From Thermoleophilia bacterium (lineage in GTDB: Bacteria; Actinomycetota; Thermoleophilia; Gaiellales; Gaiellaceae), in assembly GCA_019683855.1 (NCBI GenBank), contig JADGHP010000007.1:1-33677 (forward strand): a stretch of DNA of 33,677 bases, in the 5' to 3' direction. A program made the translations under genes and the position numbers. Below, in pieces: positions 22,829 through 30,642 of the stretch. How positions within the stretch are numbered: position 1 is the stretch's first letter; each line of letters begins with the position of its first letter. A model generated the notes under the pieces. That model made no database searches and was not told the DNA's origin. It saw nothing but the letters and a program-made list of their open reading frames with translations.

Positions 22829-24019
22829 GTGACGGGAGACGGCCACGATGTGCTCGTGATCGGAAGCGGCGCCTCCGGCCTCGCGGCCGCCCTGTCCGCG
22901 GAGCGAGCGGGCGCGCGCGTCGCGCTCGCCACCAAGGGCTCGATCCAGTCCTGCAACTCGGCGAAGGCGCAGGGCGGCATCCAGGCCGCGCTCGGGCCCG
23001 ACGACTCGCCCGAGCGGCACGCGCAGGACATCTGGACGAGCTCGCACGAGACCGCCGACATGCGGCTCGTCGAGGTGCTCGCCTCCGAGGCCCCCTCGGC
23101 CATCCACTGGCTCGAGGAGCTCGGCGTCGCGTTCGATCGCGAGAACGGCGGCTACCGGCTCGCGCGCTGCGGCGGCGCGTCGGCGAAGCGGCTGCTCCAG
23201 GTGGGCGACCGCACCGGCCACGCGATCACGGCGGCGCTGCGCGACGCGGTCGAGTCGTCGTCGGTCGCCGTCCACCCGCGCTCGCCGCTCGTCTCGCTCG
23301 AGCCGGGCGAGAACGGCTGGCGGGCGCGCTGCGGCGAGCGCACGCTCGAGGCGACGACCGTCGTGCTGGCGGCCGGCGGGCGCTGCTACGCCGAGGCGCG
23401 GGAGCGCGGCGAGCTCTCGACCAACCACCCCGGCGCGACCGGGGAAGTGACGCGGCTCGCGCTCGAGCTGGGAGCCGAGGCCCGCGACCTCGACGCCCTC
23501 CAGTACCACCCGAACGGCGGCGCGTGGCCGCCGACGATGCAGGGCTACTCGATCCCCGAGACGACGCGCGCGTACGGCGCCGTCCTGCTCAACGCCGACG
23601 GCGAGGAGTTCTGCGACTCGCTCGCGCCCAGGGACGTCGTCAGCCAGGCGATCTTCGACGAGGTCGCGAAGGGCAAGGGCGTCGAGACGCCCGACGGGCG
23701 CCCCGCGGTTTGGCTCGACACGACGCGGATCCCCGTGCGCGACGCCGAGCGATCGCTCCCGTACATGCTCCGCCGCTACCGCGCGGGGGGAATCGACCCC
23801 TTGCGCGAGAAGATCCTCACGTACCCTGTCCTCCACTACCAGAACGGCGGGCTCGTCATCGACACCGATGCCGAGACGACGCTCGAGGGCCTCTACGCCT
23901 GCGGCGAGATCGCCGGGGGAACCCACGGCCGCAACCGCATGATGGGCAACAGCCTCCTCGAATGCGTCGTCTACGGACGACGTGCCGGGAAGGCCGCAGC
24001 CGAGAAAGCGAAGGGATGA
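22829..24019 (+). CDS. Short FAD-dependent fumarate reductase/L-aspartate oxidase family flavoprotein
   Basis: This 396-residue flavoprotein is of the SdhA/FrdA/NadB family. The FAD site is DVLVIGSGASGLAAALSAE (GSGASG at 12-17). AKAQGGIQAAL and the capping-domain segments HPNGGAWP, SIPETTRAYGAVLLN, DSLAPRDVVSQAI, TYPVLHYQNGGL and GEIAGGTHGRNRMMGNSLLE follow. The residue aligned with the flavin-linking His of SdhA/FrdA is Asn43, so FAD should be non-covalent. The protein stops right after the FAD-binding fold and lacks the roughly 130-residue C-terminal helical domain of SdhA and NadB. No iron-sulfur subunit is adjacent. It could be fumarate reductase, aspartate oxidase or, given the operon, a reductase of a fumarate-like sulfonate. 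The GTG 22829 start has no upstream in-frame alternative beyond the promoter. Confidence 0.75.
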   Translation: MTGDGHDVLVIGSGASGLAAALSAERAGARVALATKGSIQSCNSAKAQGGIQAALGPDDSPERHAQDIWTSSHETADMRLVEVLASEAPSAIHWLEELGVAFDRENGGYRLARCGGASAKRLLQVGDRTGHAITAALRDAVESSSVAVHPRSPLVSLEPGENGWRARCGERTLEATTVVLAAGGRCYAEARERGELSTNHPGATGEVTRLALELGAEARDLDALQYHPNGGAWPPTMQGYSIPETTRAYGAVLLNADGEEFCDSLAPRDVVSQAIFDEVAKGKGVETPDGRPAVWLDTTRIPVRDAERSLPYMLRRYRAGGIDPLREKILTYPVLHYQNGGLVIDTDAETTLEGLYACGEIAGGTHGRNRMMGNSLLECVVYGRRAGKAAAEKAKG

Positions 24020-24918
24020 CCATCGACACCGAGACCAAGGAGCTCCATGCGGTCGTCGAGGAGGCGGCGGCGCACCTGTACGTGTGGGCGCTGAAGGACA
24101 TTCCGCAGGATCTGCGGGACGCGCTCGCGGACGCCGCCGAGCGCGAGACGTCGGTGCCCGGGCGGCGCGTGCTCTCGACGATCCTGCGCAACGTCGAGGT
24201 CGCGGACGCGGAGCGCAACCTCGTCTGCCAGGACACGGGCATCGCGGTCTACACGTGCCGGGTGGGGGAGCGCTTCCCGCTGCACCCGGCGCGGATCTAC
24301 GAGGCGCTCCGCGACGGCACGGCACGGGCGACGCTGGAGCATCCGCTGCGCTCCAACGCGGTGCACACGATCACGCGCGAGAACACCGGCCCGAACATCG
24401 GTCACCGCCTGCCGATCGTGCACTGGGAGTTCGTCCCCGACTGGGACGGGCTGGACGTCAAGTGCGTGCCGAAGGGGTCGGGCTCGGAGAACATGAGCTT
24501 CCTCAAGATGTGCGTCCCCGCCGACGGGGTGCGGGGGATCAAGCAGTTCGTGCTGGAGTCGATCGTCGGCGCCGGCGGCAAGCCCTGCCCGCCCGGGATC
24601 GTCGGCGTCGGTATCGGCGGGTCGGCCGACTACGCGATGTACCTGGCCAAGGAGGCGATCGCGCGACCGATCGGGACGCGCAACCCCGACCCGCACGTGG
24701 CGAAGCTCGAAGAGGAGTTGTTCGAGCTCCTGAACGAGACCGGGATCGGCCCGATGGGGCTCGGCGGCGACGTCACCGTCTTGAACTGCCACGTCGAGCA
24801 CGCGGACACGCACATGACGCTGAACCCGGTGGCGGTCAACTACCAGTGCTGGGCCGCGCGGCGCGCCTCCGCGCACATCGCCGCCGACGGCAGCGTCGAG
24901 TACGACCGGGACGCCTAG
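24016..24918 (+). CDS. Class I fumarase-type hydro-lyase, alpha subunit
   Basis: This 300-residue protein corresponds to the N-terminal, 4Fe-4S-carrying part of class I fumarases and to TtdA of tartrate dehydratase. Likely cluster ligands are C71 (CQDTG) and C191 (KPCPPG). The third is probably C278 (NYQCWAARR), with C258 as alternative. Other family segments are [25 protein letters not shown] and [17 protein letters not shown]. It catalyses reversible dehydration of a 2-hydroxy dicarboxylate such as malate. The ATG at 24016 overlaps the flavoprotein stop (ATGA). Fumarase, tartrate dehydratase or another substrate cannot be distinguished from sequence. Confidence 0.88.
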   Translation: MTIDTETKELHAVVEEAAAHLYVWALKDIPQDLRDALADAAERETSVPGRRVLSTILRNVEVADAERNLVCQDTGIAVYTCRVGERFPLHPARIYEALRDGTARATLEHPLRSNAVHTITRENTGPNIGHRLPIVHWEFVPDWDGLDVKCVPKGSGSENMSFLKMCVPADGVRGIKQFVLESIVGAGGKPCPPGIVGVGIGGSADYAMYLAKEAIARPIGTRNPDPHVAKLEEELFELLNETGIGPMGLGGDVTVLNCHVEHADTHMTLNPVAVNYQCWAARRASAHIAADGSVEYDRDA

Positions 24919-24920
24919 CG

Positions 24921-25508
24921 ATGGCGACGCACGAGCTCACCTTCCCGATCGCCGACCCGGAGGAGATCCTGAAGCTGCGCGCCGGGGACGAGGTGGTCGT
25001 CCAGGGGCAGATCATCGGCATCCGCGACCGCACGCAGATCCGCATCTTCGACCAGGGGGTGGAGCCGCCGATGGACCTGCGCGGCGCGTTCCTCCTGCAC
25101 ACCGCGCCCAACGTGCGCAAGGTGGGCGAGGGCCGCTACGAGAAGATCTGCATCGGCACCACCACCTCGGCGCGCATGGTGCGCTTCACCGAGCCGCTCG
25201 GGGCGCGCTACGGGGTGCGGGCGATCTGCGGCAAGGGCGGCTTCCCCGACGAGGCGATCGAGCCGATGCGCCGTCACGGGATGGTCTACTTCGCGATCGT
25301 CGGCGGCGCCGCCGCGCTCGAGACGACGCAGATCGAGGAGATCGAGGAGGTCGCCTGGGAGGAGCTGATGCCCGAGTGCCTGTGGCGCTTCCGCGTCCGC
25401 GACTTCGGCCCGCTCACCGTCGGCATCGACGCGCACGGCAACTCGCTCTACCACGACGTCCAGGAAGCCGCGCGCAAGAAGCTGGAGGAGCTCTATGCCC
25501 GACTTTGA
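24921..25508 (+). CDS. Class I fumarase-type hydro-lyase, beta subunit
   Basis: This 195-residue protein corresponds to the C-terminal part of class I fumarases and to TtdB. Family segments are LRAGDEVVVQGQIIGIRD, GAFLLHTAPNV, the substrate-binding ICGKGGF, YFAIVGGAAAL and the LTVGIDAHGNSLY tail. It assembles with the alpha subunit encoded two bases upstream to make the active site around the 4Fe-4S cluster. The ATG at 24921 follows the alpha stop directly. Its 3' end overlaps comA by 14 bases, tying the hydro-lyase to sulfonate synthesis. Confidence 0.88.
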   Translation: MATHELTFPIADPEEILKLRAGDEVVVQGQIIGIRDRTQIRIFDQGVEPPMDLRGAFLLHTAPNVRKVGEGRYEKICIGTTTSARMVRFTEPLGARYGVRAICGKGGFPDEAIEPMRRHGMVYFAIVGGAAALETTQIEEIEEVAWEELMPECLWRFRVRDFGPLTVGIDAHGNSLYHDVQEAARKKLEELYARL

Positions 25509-26322
25509 GGATGGGTTCCTCGACCTCCCGGAGCGGCCCGGCAAGCCGCGCGCCGAGGGGCTGACCCACGTGATCGACAAGGGCCTCAACCTGCGCGACA
25601 TCGAGGGTCTCTTCGACACCGCCGGGCAGTTCGTCGACATCGTCAAGCTCGGCTGGGGCACGAGCTACGTCACGAACAACCTCGAGAAGAAGATCGCGCT
25701 CTACCGCTCCTTCGCGACCCCGGTCGTCTGCGGCGGGACGCTGTTCGAGGCGGCGTACGCGCGCGGCCGCCTCAACGAGCTGAAGGCGTGGCTCGTCGAG
25801 CACCGCTTCTCGCACGTCGAGATCTCCGACGGCACGCTCGAGATCCCGCGCGAGCGCAAGCTCGAGCTGATCGCCGACTTCGCCCGCGACTTCACCGTCC
25901 TCTCCGAGGTCGGCTCCAAGGACGCGGAGGTGGTGTACCCGCCCTACCAGTGGGTCGAGTGGATCAAGGAGGAGCTCCAGGCGGGCGCCTGGAAGGTGAT
26001 CACGGAGGGACGCGAGGGCGGCACGGCCGGCATCTACCGGCCGACCGGGGAGATGCGCACCGGCCTCGTCGACGAGATCGCCCACGAGATCTCGGTCTCC
26101 GACCTGATCTTCGAGGCGCCGACGAAGGCGAGTCAGGCGTGGTTCGTCAAGCACTTCGGCCCCAACGTGAACCTCGGCAACATCCCGCCCGAGGAGGTGA
26201 TCCCGCTGGAGACGCTCCGCCTCGGGCTGCGCGGCGACACCCTGAGAGAGGTGCTCCTGCGGAGCGCGGAGCCCCAGGGGGAGGACGCCGGCGTCGCTCC
26301 CGTCCTGCACGCGGAGGAGTGA
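25495..26322 (+). CDS. comA: Phosphosulfolactate synthase (ComA family)
   Basis: This 275-residue TIM-barrel enzyme of the ComA family adds sulfite to phosphoenolpyruvate to give (2R)-phospho-3-sulfolactate. Segments are GLTHVIDKGLN, DIVKLGWGTSYV, VCGGTLFEAAYARG, SHVEISDGTLEIP, VLSEVGSKD, VITEGREGGTAGIY and IFEAPTKASQAWFVKHFG. ComA serves coenzyme M synthesis in methanogens, and the homologue YitD makes sulfolactate in Bacillus beside sulfate-assimilation genes. The ATG at 25495 is preceded by GGAGGAG and overlaps the hydro-lyase beta gene by 14 bases. No ComB phosphatase is in the window. Its sulfite would come from CysDN and CysH encoded just downstream. Confidence 0.9.
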   Translation: MPDFEDGFLDLPERPGKPRAEGLTHVIDKGLNLRDIEGLFDTAGQFVDIVKLGWGTSYVTNNLEKKIALYRSFATPVVCGGTLFEAAYARGRLNELKAWLVEHRFSHVEISDGTLEIPRERKLELIADFARDFTVLSEVGSKDAEVVYPPYQWVEWIKEELQAGAWKVITEGREGGTAGIYRPTGEMRTGLVDEIAHEISVSDLIFEAPTKASQAWFVKHFGPNVNLGNIPPEEVIPLETLRLGLRGDTLREVLLRSAEPQGEDAGVAPVLHAEE

Positions 26323-26324
26323 CC

Positions 26325-27011
26325 GTGGCGAGCCTGCGTCGTTTGCCCGACCCCGCCGCCGCCGAGGCGATGCGGCCCCGCGAGCTGCTCGCGCTCCTGC
26401 TCGAGGAGTTCCCCGGGCGCGTCGCGCTCGCCTGCTCCTTCCAGAAGGAGGAGACGGTGCTGCTCGACATGCTGTTCGAGCTCGAGCCGCGCGCGCGGGT
26501 GTTCGCGCTCGACACCCACGTTCTCTTCCCCGAGACGTACGCGCTCTGGCGCGAGGTCGAGCGCCGCTACGGGACGACGATCGAGGTCTACGAGGGGCCG
26601 TCGCTCGGCCGGCAGGCGGCGGTGCACGGCGAGGCGCTCTGGGAGCGCAAGCCCGACCTCTGCTGCGCGATCCGGAAGGTCGAGCCGCTGCAGCGCGCGC
26701 TCGCCGGGCTGGAGGCGTGGATCACCGGCATCCGCCGCGACCAGTCGCCGACGCGCGCGAACGTGCCCAAGCTCGGCTGGGACGCACGTCACGAGCTCTG
26801 GAAGGCGAACCCGCTTGCCGACTGGAGCGACGACGACTGCTGGGCCTACATCCGCGAGCGCGAGCTGCCCTACAACGAGCTGCACGACCGCGGCTACGCG
26901 TCGATCGGCTGCACGCACTGCACGCTGCCGGGCGTCCGTCGGGAGGGGCGTTGGGCCGGAACCGGCAAGGTGGAGTGCGGCCTGCACCTGGCGACGGAGG
27001 CGCGGGCGTGA
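26325..27011 (+). CDS. cysH: APS reductase (CysH, 4Fe-4S type)
   Basis: This 228-residue reductase turns adenylyl sulfate into sulfite with thioredoxin. It has the paired cysteines C113-C114 (LCCAIRK) and C196-x2-C199 (CTHC), the 4Fe-4S signature separating APS reductases from cluster-free PAPS reductases. The catalytic C218 is in the ECGLH tail. SFQKEE and ALDTHVLFPET form the nucleotide site. I chose GTG 26325 because GGAGGAG lies six bases upstream; the GTG at 26319 would abut that site. It overlaps cysC by four bases. Confidence 0.93.
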   Translation: MASLRRLPDPAAAEAMRPRELLALLLEEFPGRVALACSFQKEETVLLDMLFELEPRARVFALDTHVLFPETYALWREVERRYGTTIEVYEGPSLGRQAAVHGEALWERKPDLCCAIRKVEPLQRALAGLEAWITGIRRDQSPTRANVPKLGWDARHELWKANPLADWSDDDCWAYIRERELPYNELHDRGYASIGCTHCTLPGVRREGRWAGTGKVECGLHLATEARA

Positions 27012-27559
27012 GCGGCTTCGTCGTCTGGTTCACGGGGCTCTCCGGCGCCGGGAAGACGACGATCGCGAACATCGTCGAGCCGGAGCTCGAGCGGCGCGGG
27101 CTCGTCGTCGACCATCTCGACGGCGACATCGTTCGCACCCACCTCTCCAAGGGGCTCGGCTTCTCGAAGGAGGACCGCGACACGAACATCGCCCGCATCG
27201 GCTGGGTCGCGTCGCGGCTCGCGCGCGCGGGCGCGGCGGTCGTCGTGTCGGCCATCTCGCCGTACGAGGAGGCGCGCCGGCACGCGCGGATGCTCGTGGA
27301 GCAGCACGCGCCGTTCGTGGAGGTGCACGTGGCGACGCCGCTCGAGGAGTGCGCGCGGCGCGACCCGAAGGGCCTCTACGCGGCCGCGTTCGCGGGCGAG
27401 ATCGAGGACTTCACCGGCGTGTCGGCCCCCTACGAGGAGCCGAGCGACCCCGAGCTGCGCCTCGACACGACGGGCCGCCTGCCGAGCGAGTGCGCCGCCG
27501 AGGTGATCGAGCGGCTCGAGGAGCTGAACCTGCTGCCGGTGCGGGAGGAGGTCTCGTGA
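27008..27559 (+). CDS. cysC: Adenylyl-sulfate kinase CysC
   Basis: This 183-residue kinase phosphorylates APS to PAPS. It has the P-loop GLSGAGKTT (10-18), DHLDGDIVRTHLSKGLGFSK, the DRDTNIARIGWVA segment and VVSAISPYEEARRHAR. It stands alone rather than fused to CysN. With an APS-type CysH in the same operon, PAPS is not needed for sulfite formation, so CysC may feed sulfotransferases or CysH may accept both substrates. The start is GTG 27008, with four-base overlaps on both sides. Confidence 0.93.
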   Translation: MSGFVVWFTGLSGAGKTTIANIVEPELERRGLVVDHLDGDIVRTHLSKGLGFSKEDRDTNIARIGWVASRLARAGAAVVVSAISPYEEARRHARMLVEQHAPFVEVHVATPLEECARRDPKGLYAAAFAGEIEDFTGVSAPYEEPSDPELRLDTTGRLPSECAAEVIERLEELNLLPVREEVS

Positions 27560-28476
27560 GCGTCTCGCGCTCCGCTCCGACGCTCACCCACCTCGACGAG
27601 CTCGAGGCGGAGGCGATTCACATCTTCCGCGAGGTGGCGGCGGAGCTGGAGCGGCCGGTGCTCTTGTTCTCGGGCGGCAAGGACTCGATCGTGCTGCTGC
27701 GACTGGCGGAGAAGGCGTTCCGGCCGGGGCGCTTCCCGTTCCCGGTGATGCACGTGGACACCGGGCACAACTTCCCGGAGGTGATCGAGTTCCGCGACCG
27801 GCGGGTGGCGGAGCTGGGCGAGCGGCTGATCGTGGCGTCGGTGCAGGAGTCGATCGACAAGGGGCGCGTGGTGGAGGAGACGGGTCCGCGGGCGTCGCGG
27901 AACCGGTTGCAGACGACGACGCTGCTCGATGCGATCGCCGAGCACGGGTTCGACGCGGCGATCGGCGGCGCGCGGCGCGACGAGGAGCGAAGCCGGGCGA
28001 AGGAGCGGATCTTCTCGTTCCGGGACGAGTTCGGCCAGTGGAACCCGCGCGCGCAGCGGCCTGAGCTGTGGAGCCTCTACAACGCGCGCGTGCGCAGGGG
28101 CGAGCACGTCCGGGTGTTCCCGATCTCCAACTGGACCGAGCTCGACGTCTGGCAGTACGTGGCGCGGGAGCGGCTCGAGCTGCCGTCGATCTACTTCGCG
28201 CACGAGCGGGAGGTGTTCCGCCGCGACGGGATGCTGTACGCGGTCTCGCCGTACGTGCAGCGGATGGAGGGCGAGGAGCCGTTTGTCGCGTCGGTGCGCT
28301 TCCGCACGGTGGGCGACATGACCTGCACCGGCGGCGTGCTCTCGGAGGCGCGGACGATCGAGGAGGTGGTGGCTGAGATCGCGGCGACTCGGGTCACCGA
28401 GCGCGGCGAGACGCGTGCGGACGACCGCTTCAGCGAGGCGGCGATGGAGGACCGAAAGCGTGTCGGTTATTTCTGA
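27556..28476 (+). CDS. cysD: Sulfate adenylyltransferase subunit CysD
   Basis: This 306-residue PP-loop enzyme forms APS from ATP and sulfate together with CysN. The SGGKDS loop is at 39-44. Other CysD marks are PVMHVDTGHNFPEV, GGARRDEERSRAKERIFSFR, QWNPRAQRPELW, FPISNWTELDVWQY and the ending RKRVGYF. The GTG start at 27556 overlaps cysC (GTGA), and the 3' end overlaps cysN by 17 bases. Confidence 0.95.
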   Translation: MSVSRSAPTLTHLDELEAEAIHIFREVAAELERPVLLFSGGKDSIVLLRLAEKAFRPGRFPFPVMHVDTGHNFPEVIEFRDRRVAELGERLIVASVQESIDKGRVVEETGPRASRNRLQTTTLLDAIAEHGFDAAIGGARRDEERSRAKERIFSFRDEFGQWNPRAQRPELWSLYNARVRRGEHVRVFPISNWTELDVWQYVARERLELPSIYFAHEREVFRRDGMLYAVSPYVQRMEGEEPFVASVRFRTVGDMTCTGGVLSEARTIEEVVAEIAATRVTERGETRADDRFSEAAMEDRKRVGYF

Positions 28477-29731
28477 GCAGGCACAGAGCACCGAGCTCCT
28501 GCGGCTCGTGACGTGCGGGTCGGTCGACGACGGCAAGTCGACCTTGATCGGCCGGCTGCTCTACGACACCAAGCAGATCTTCGTCGACCAGCTCGCCCAC
28601 ATCGAGGAGGCGAGCCGCCGGCGGGGCCACGACTACGTCGATCTCGCGCTGCTGACCGACGGGCTGCGCGCCGAGCGCGAGCAGGGGATCACGATCGACG
28701 TCGCCTACCGCTCGTTCGTGACGCCGCGGCGCCGCTTCCAGCTCGCGGACGCGCCCGGGCACGTCCAGTACACGCGCAACATGGTCACCGGCGCCTCCAC
28801 CGCCGACCTGGGGGTGGTGCTGGTGGACGCCCGCCAGGGGGTGGTCGAGCAGACGCGCCGGCACGCCTACATCCTGCGGATTCTGCGCGTCCCGCACGTC
28901 GTGGTCGCGGTGAACAAGATGGATCTCGTCGACTGGTCGCGGGAGCGGTTCGACGAGATCGCCCGCGACCTGGAGCGGCTGGGGCTTCCCGACCTGCGCG
29001 TGATCCCGATCTCGGCGCTGCACGGCGACAACGTCGTCGACGGGTCGGAGGCCATGCCCTGGTATGCGGGGCCGACGCTGCTCGAGCACCTCGAGACGGT
29101 GGAGATCGCGCTCGACCGCGACCTCGACGCGCGCCGCTTCCCCGTGCAGTGGGTGATCCGGCCGATGTCGGACGCCTACCACGACTACCGCGGCTACGCC
29201 GGCCAGGTCGCGGGCGGCGTCTGGAGCGCGGGCGACGAGGTGGTCGTCCTGCCGGCGGGCCTGCGCACGCGCGTCGAGGCGGTCGAGACCGCCGACGGGC
29301 CGCTCGAGGCTGCGACGCCGCCCCTATCGGTCACGATCCGGCTGGCCGACGACCTCGACGTCGCGCGCGGCGACATGCTCGCCGACCCCGCCTCGCCCCC
29401 GGTGGTCGCGCGCGAGCTCGAGGCGCGCATCTGCTGGATGAGCGACCGCCCGCTCGAGCCGCGCGCCCGGCTCGCCGTCAAGCACACCACCCGAACGGTG
29501 CGGGCGATCGTCGACGAGCTCGTCTCGGTCGTCGACGTGCACACCCTCGACGACCAGCCGAGCCCCGAGCGGCTGGGTCTCAACGACATCGGCGTCGCGC
29601 GGCTCCGGCTCGCCGAGCCGCTCTGCGTCGATCCCTACGAGGAGAACCGGGCGACCGGCGCCTTCATCCTGCTCGACGAGGCGACCAACGAGACCGTCGG
29701 CGCCGGGATGGTCCTCGTGGGGACGGCGTGA
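28460..29731 (+). CDS. cysN: Sulfate adenylyltransferase GTPase subunit CysN
   Basis: This 423-residue translation-factor-like GTPase drives APS synthesis with CysD. GTPase motifs are GSVDDGKST (20-28), DAPGH and NKMD, plus REQGITIDVAYRSF. Two beta-barrel domains follow. The length shows that there is no fused CysC domain. The GTG at 28460 lies within the end of cysD and is preceded by GGAGG at ordinary spacing. It overlaps the permease gene by four bases. Confidence 0.95.
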   Translation: MSVISEQAQSTELLRLVTCGSVDDGKSTLIGRLLYDTKQIFVDQLAHIEEASRRRGHDYVDLALLTDGLRAEREQGITIDVAYRSFVTPRRRFQLADAPGHVQYTRNMVTGASTADLGVVLVDARQGVVEQTRRHAYILRILRVPHVVVAVNKMDLVDWSRERFDEIARDLERLGLPDLRVIPISALHGDNVVDGSEAMPWYAGPTLLEHLETVEIALDRDLDARRFPVQWVIRPMSDAYHDYRGYAGQVAGGVWSAGDEVVVLPAGLRTRVEAVETADGPLEAATPPLSVTIRLADDLDVARGDMLADPASPPVVARELEARICWMSDRPLEPRARLAVKHTTRTVRAIVDELVSVVDVHTLDDQPSPERLGLNDIGVARLRLAEPLCVDPYEENRATGAFILLDEATNETVGAGMVLVGTA

Positions 29732-30612
29732 CCTGGCAGTTCACGCTCACCGGCTTTCTGCTCGGCGCCATCGTCGGCCTGACCGGGATGGGCGGCGGAT
29801 CGCTGATGACGCCGATCCTCGTCATCCTGTTCGGCTTCAAGCCGACGTACGCGGTCGGCACCGACATCTTCCACGGCGCGATCTTCAAGACGTTCGGCGC
29901 CATCCGGCACCGTCGGCTCGGCACGGTGCATGCGCGGCTGACCCTGTGGATGTTCCTCGGCTCGGGGCCGCTCTCGCTCGCGGGCGTCGCCGCCGCCTCG
30001 CTGATCGAGCGCCACTACGGGGACGGCGCGCAGAGCATCGAGAGCTACGCGATCGGCGCCGCGCTCGTCGCCGGCGGCCTCGGCTTCCTCGCCAAGTCGT
30101 TCGTCAAGCGGGGCGTCGCCGCGAGCGACGCGCCGTTCCTGCTCGCCCGGCGCGACAAGCTGATCGCCGTGGCGATCGGGGCCGTGTTCGGCTTCGTCGT
30201 CGGCCTCACCTCGGTCGGCAGCGGCACCTTCTTCGGCCTCGTGATGGTGCTCGTCTACCCGCTGACGATGCCAAAGATCGTCGGCACGGACATCTTCCAC
30301 GCCGCCGCGCTGCTCTGGGTGGCGGGCATCGGGCACCTCGTCGGCGGCAACGTCGACCTGCACGCGACGGCGTGGCTGCTCACGGGCTCGATCCCGGGGA
30401 TCCTGCTCTCGAGCCGCTTCACCGTGAGGCTGCCGGACGCGGTGCTGCGCGTCGCGCTGGGGACGATCCTCGTCCTGAGCGGCGTGAAGCTGCTCGAGGC
30501 GCCCGGGGCGACGTGGATCCTCGCCGCCGGGCTCGCCGCGCTCGCGGCCGGACTCGCCGCCTACGGCCTCCTCGCCCGGCTCGGGCCGAGAGCGGCGCCC
30601 GAGCGCCTCTGA
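29728..30612 (+). CDS. TauE/SafE family membrane permease
   Basis: This 294-residue protein has about eight hydrophobic segments and the duplicated TauE/SafE signature. GAIVGLTGMGGGSLMTP with AVGTDIFHG is in the first half, and GFVVGLTSVGSGTFFG with IVGTDIFHAA in the second. Members carry sulfite, sulfoacetate, taurine-related anions or sulfate. Being last in the operon after the sulfate-activation genes, it probably moves sulfate inwards or a sulfonate or sulfite outwards; direction is not visible in the sequence. The GTG start at 29728 overlaps the cysN stop. Confidence 0.88.
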   Translation: MTWQFTLTGFLLGAIVGLTGMGGGSLMTPILVILFGFKPTYAVGTDIFHGAIFKTFGAIRHRRLGTVHARLTLWMFLGSGPLSLAGVAAASLIERHYGDGAQSIESYAIGAALVAGGLGFLAKSFVKRGVAASDAPFLLARRDKLIAVAIGAVFGFVVGLTSVGSGTFFGLVMVLVYPLTMPKIVGTDIFHAAALLWVAGIGHLVGGNVDLHATAWLLTGSIPGILLSSRFTVRLPDAVLRVALGTILVLSGVKLLEAPGATWILAAGLAALAAGLAAYGLLARLGPRAAPERL

Positions 30613-30620
30613 GGCGTTTC

Positions 30621-30640
30621 CCCCGCGTAAACTGGCGGGG
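30621..30640 (+). other. Hairpin after the sulfur operon enclosing a -10-like box
   Basis: CCCCGC (30621-30626) and GCGGGG (30635-30640) form a 6-bp stem whose 8-base loop contains TAAACT (30628-30633). TAAACT ends nine bases before the TTG start at 30643, fitting a leaderless promoter. The same bases could also end transcripts of the upstream operon, as CTTTG follows the stem. Confidence 0.4.
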
Positions 30641-30642
30641 CT

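Noticed and set aside
26319-26324. cysH start at GTG 26319 giving a four-base overlap with comA
   Set aside because: GGAGGAG directly abuts this GTG, whereas the GTG at 26325 has normal spacing. The difference is only two residues.
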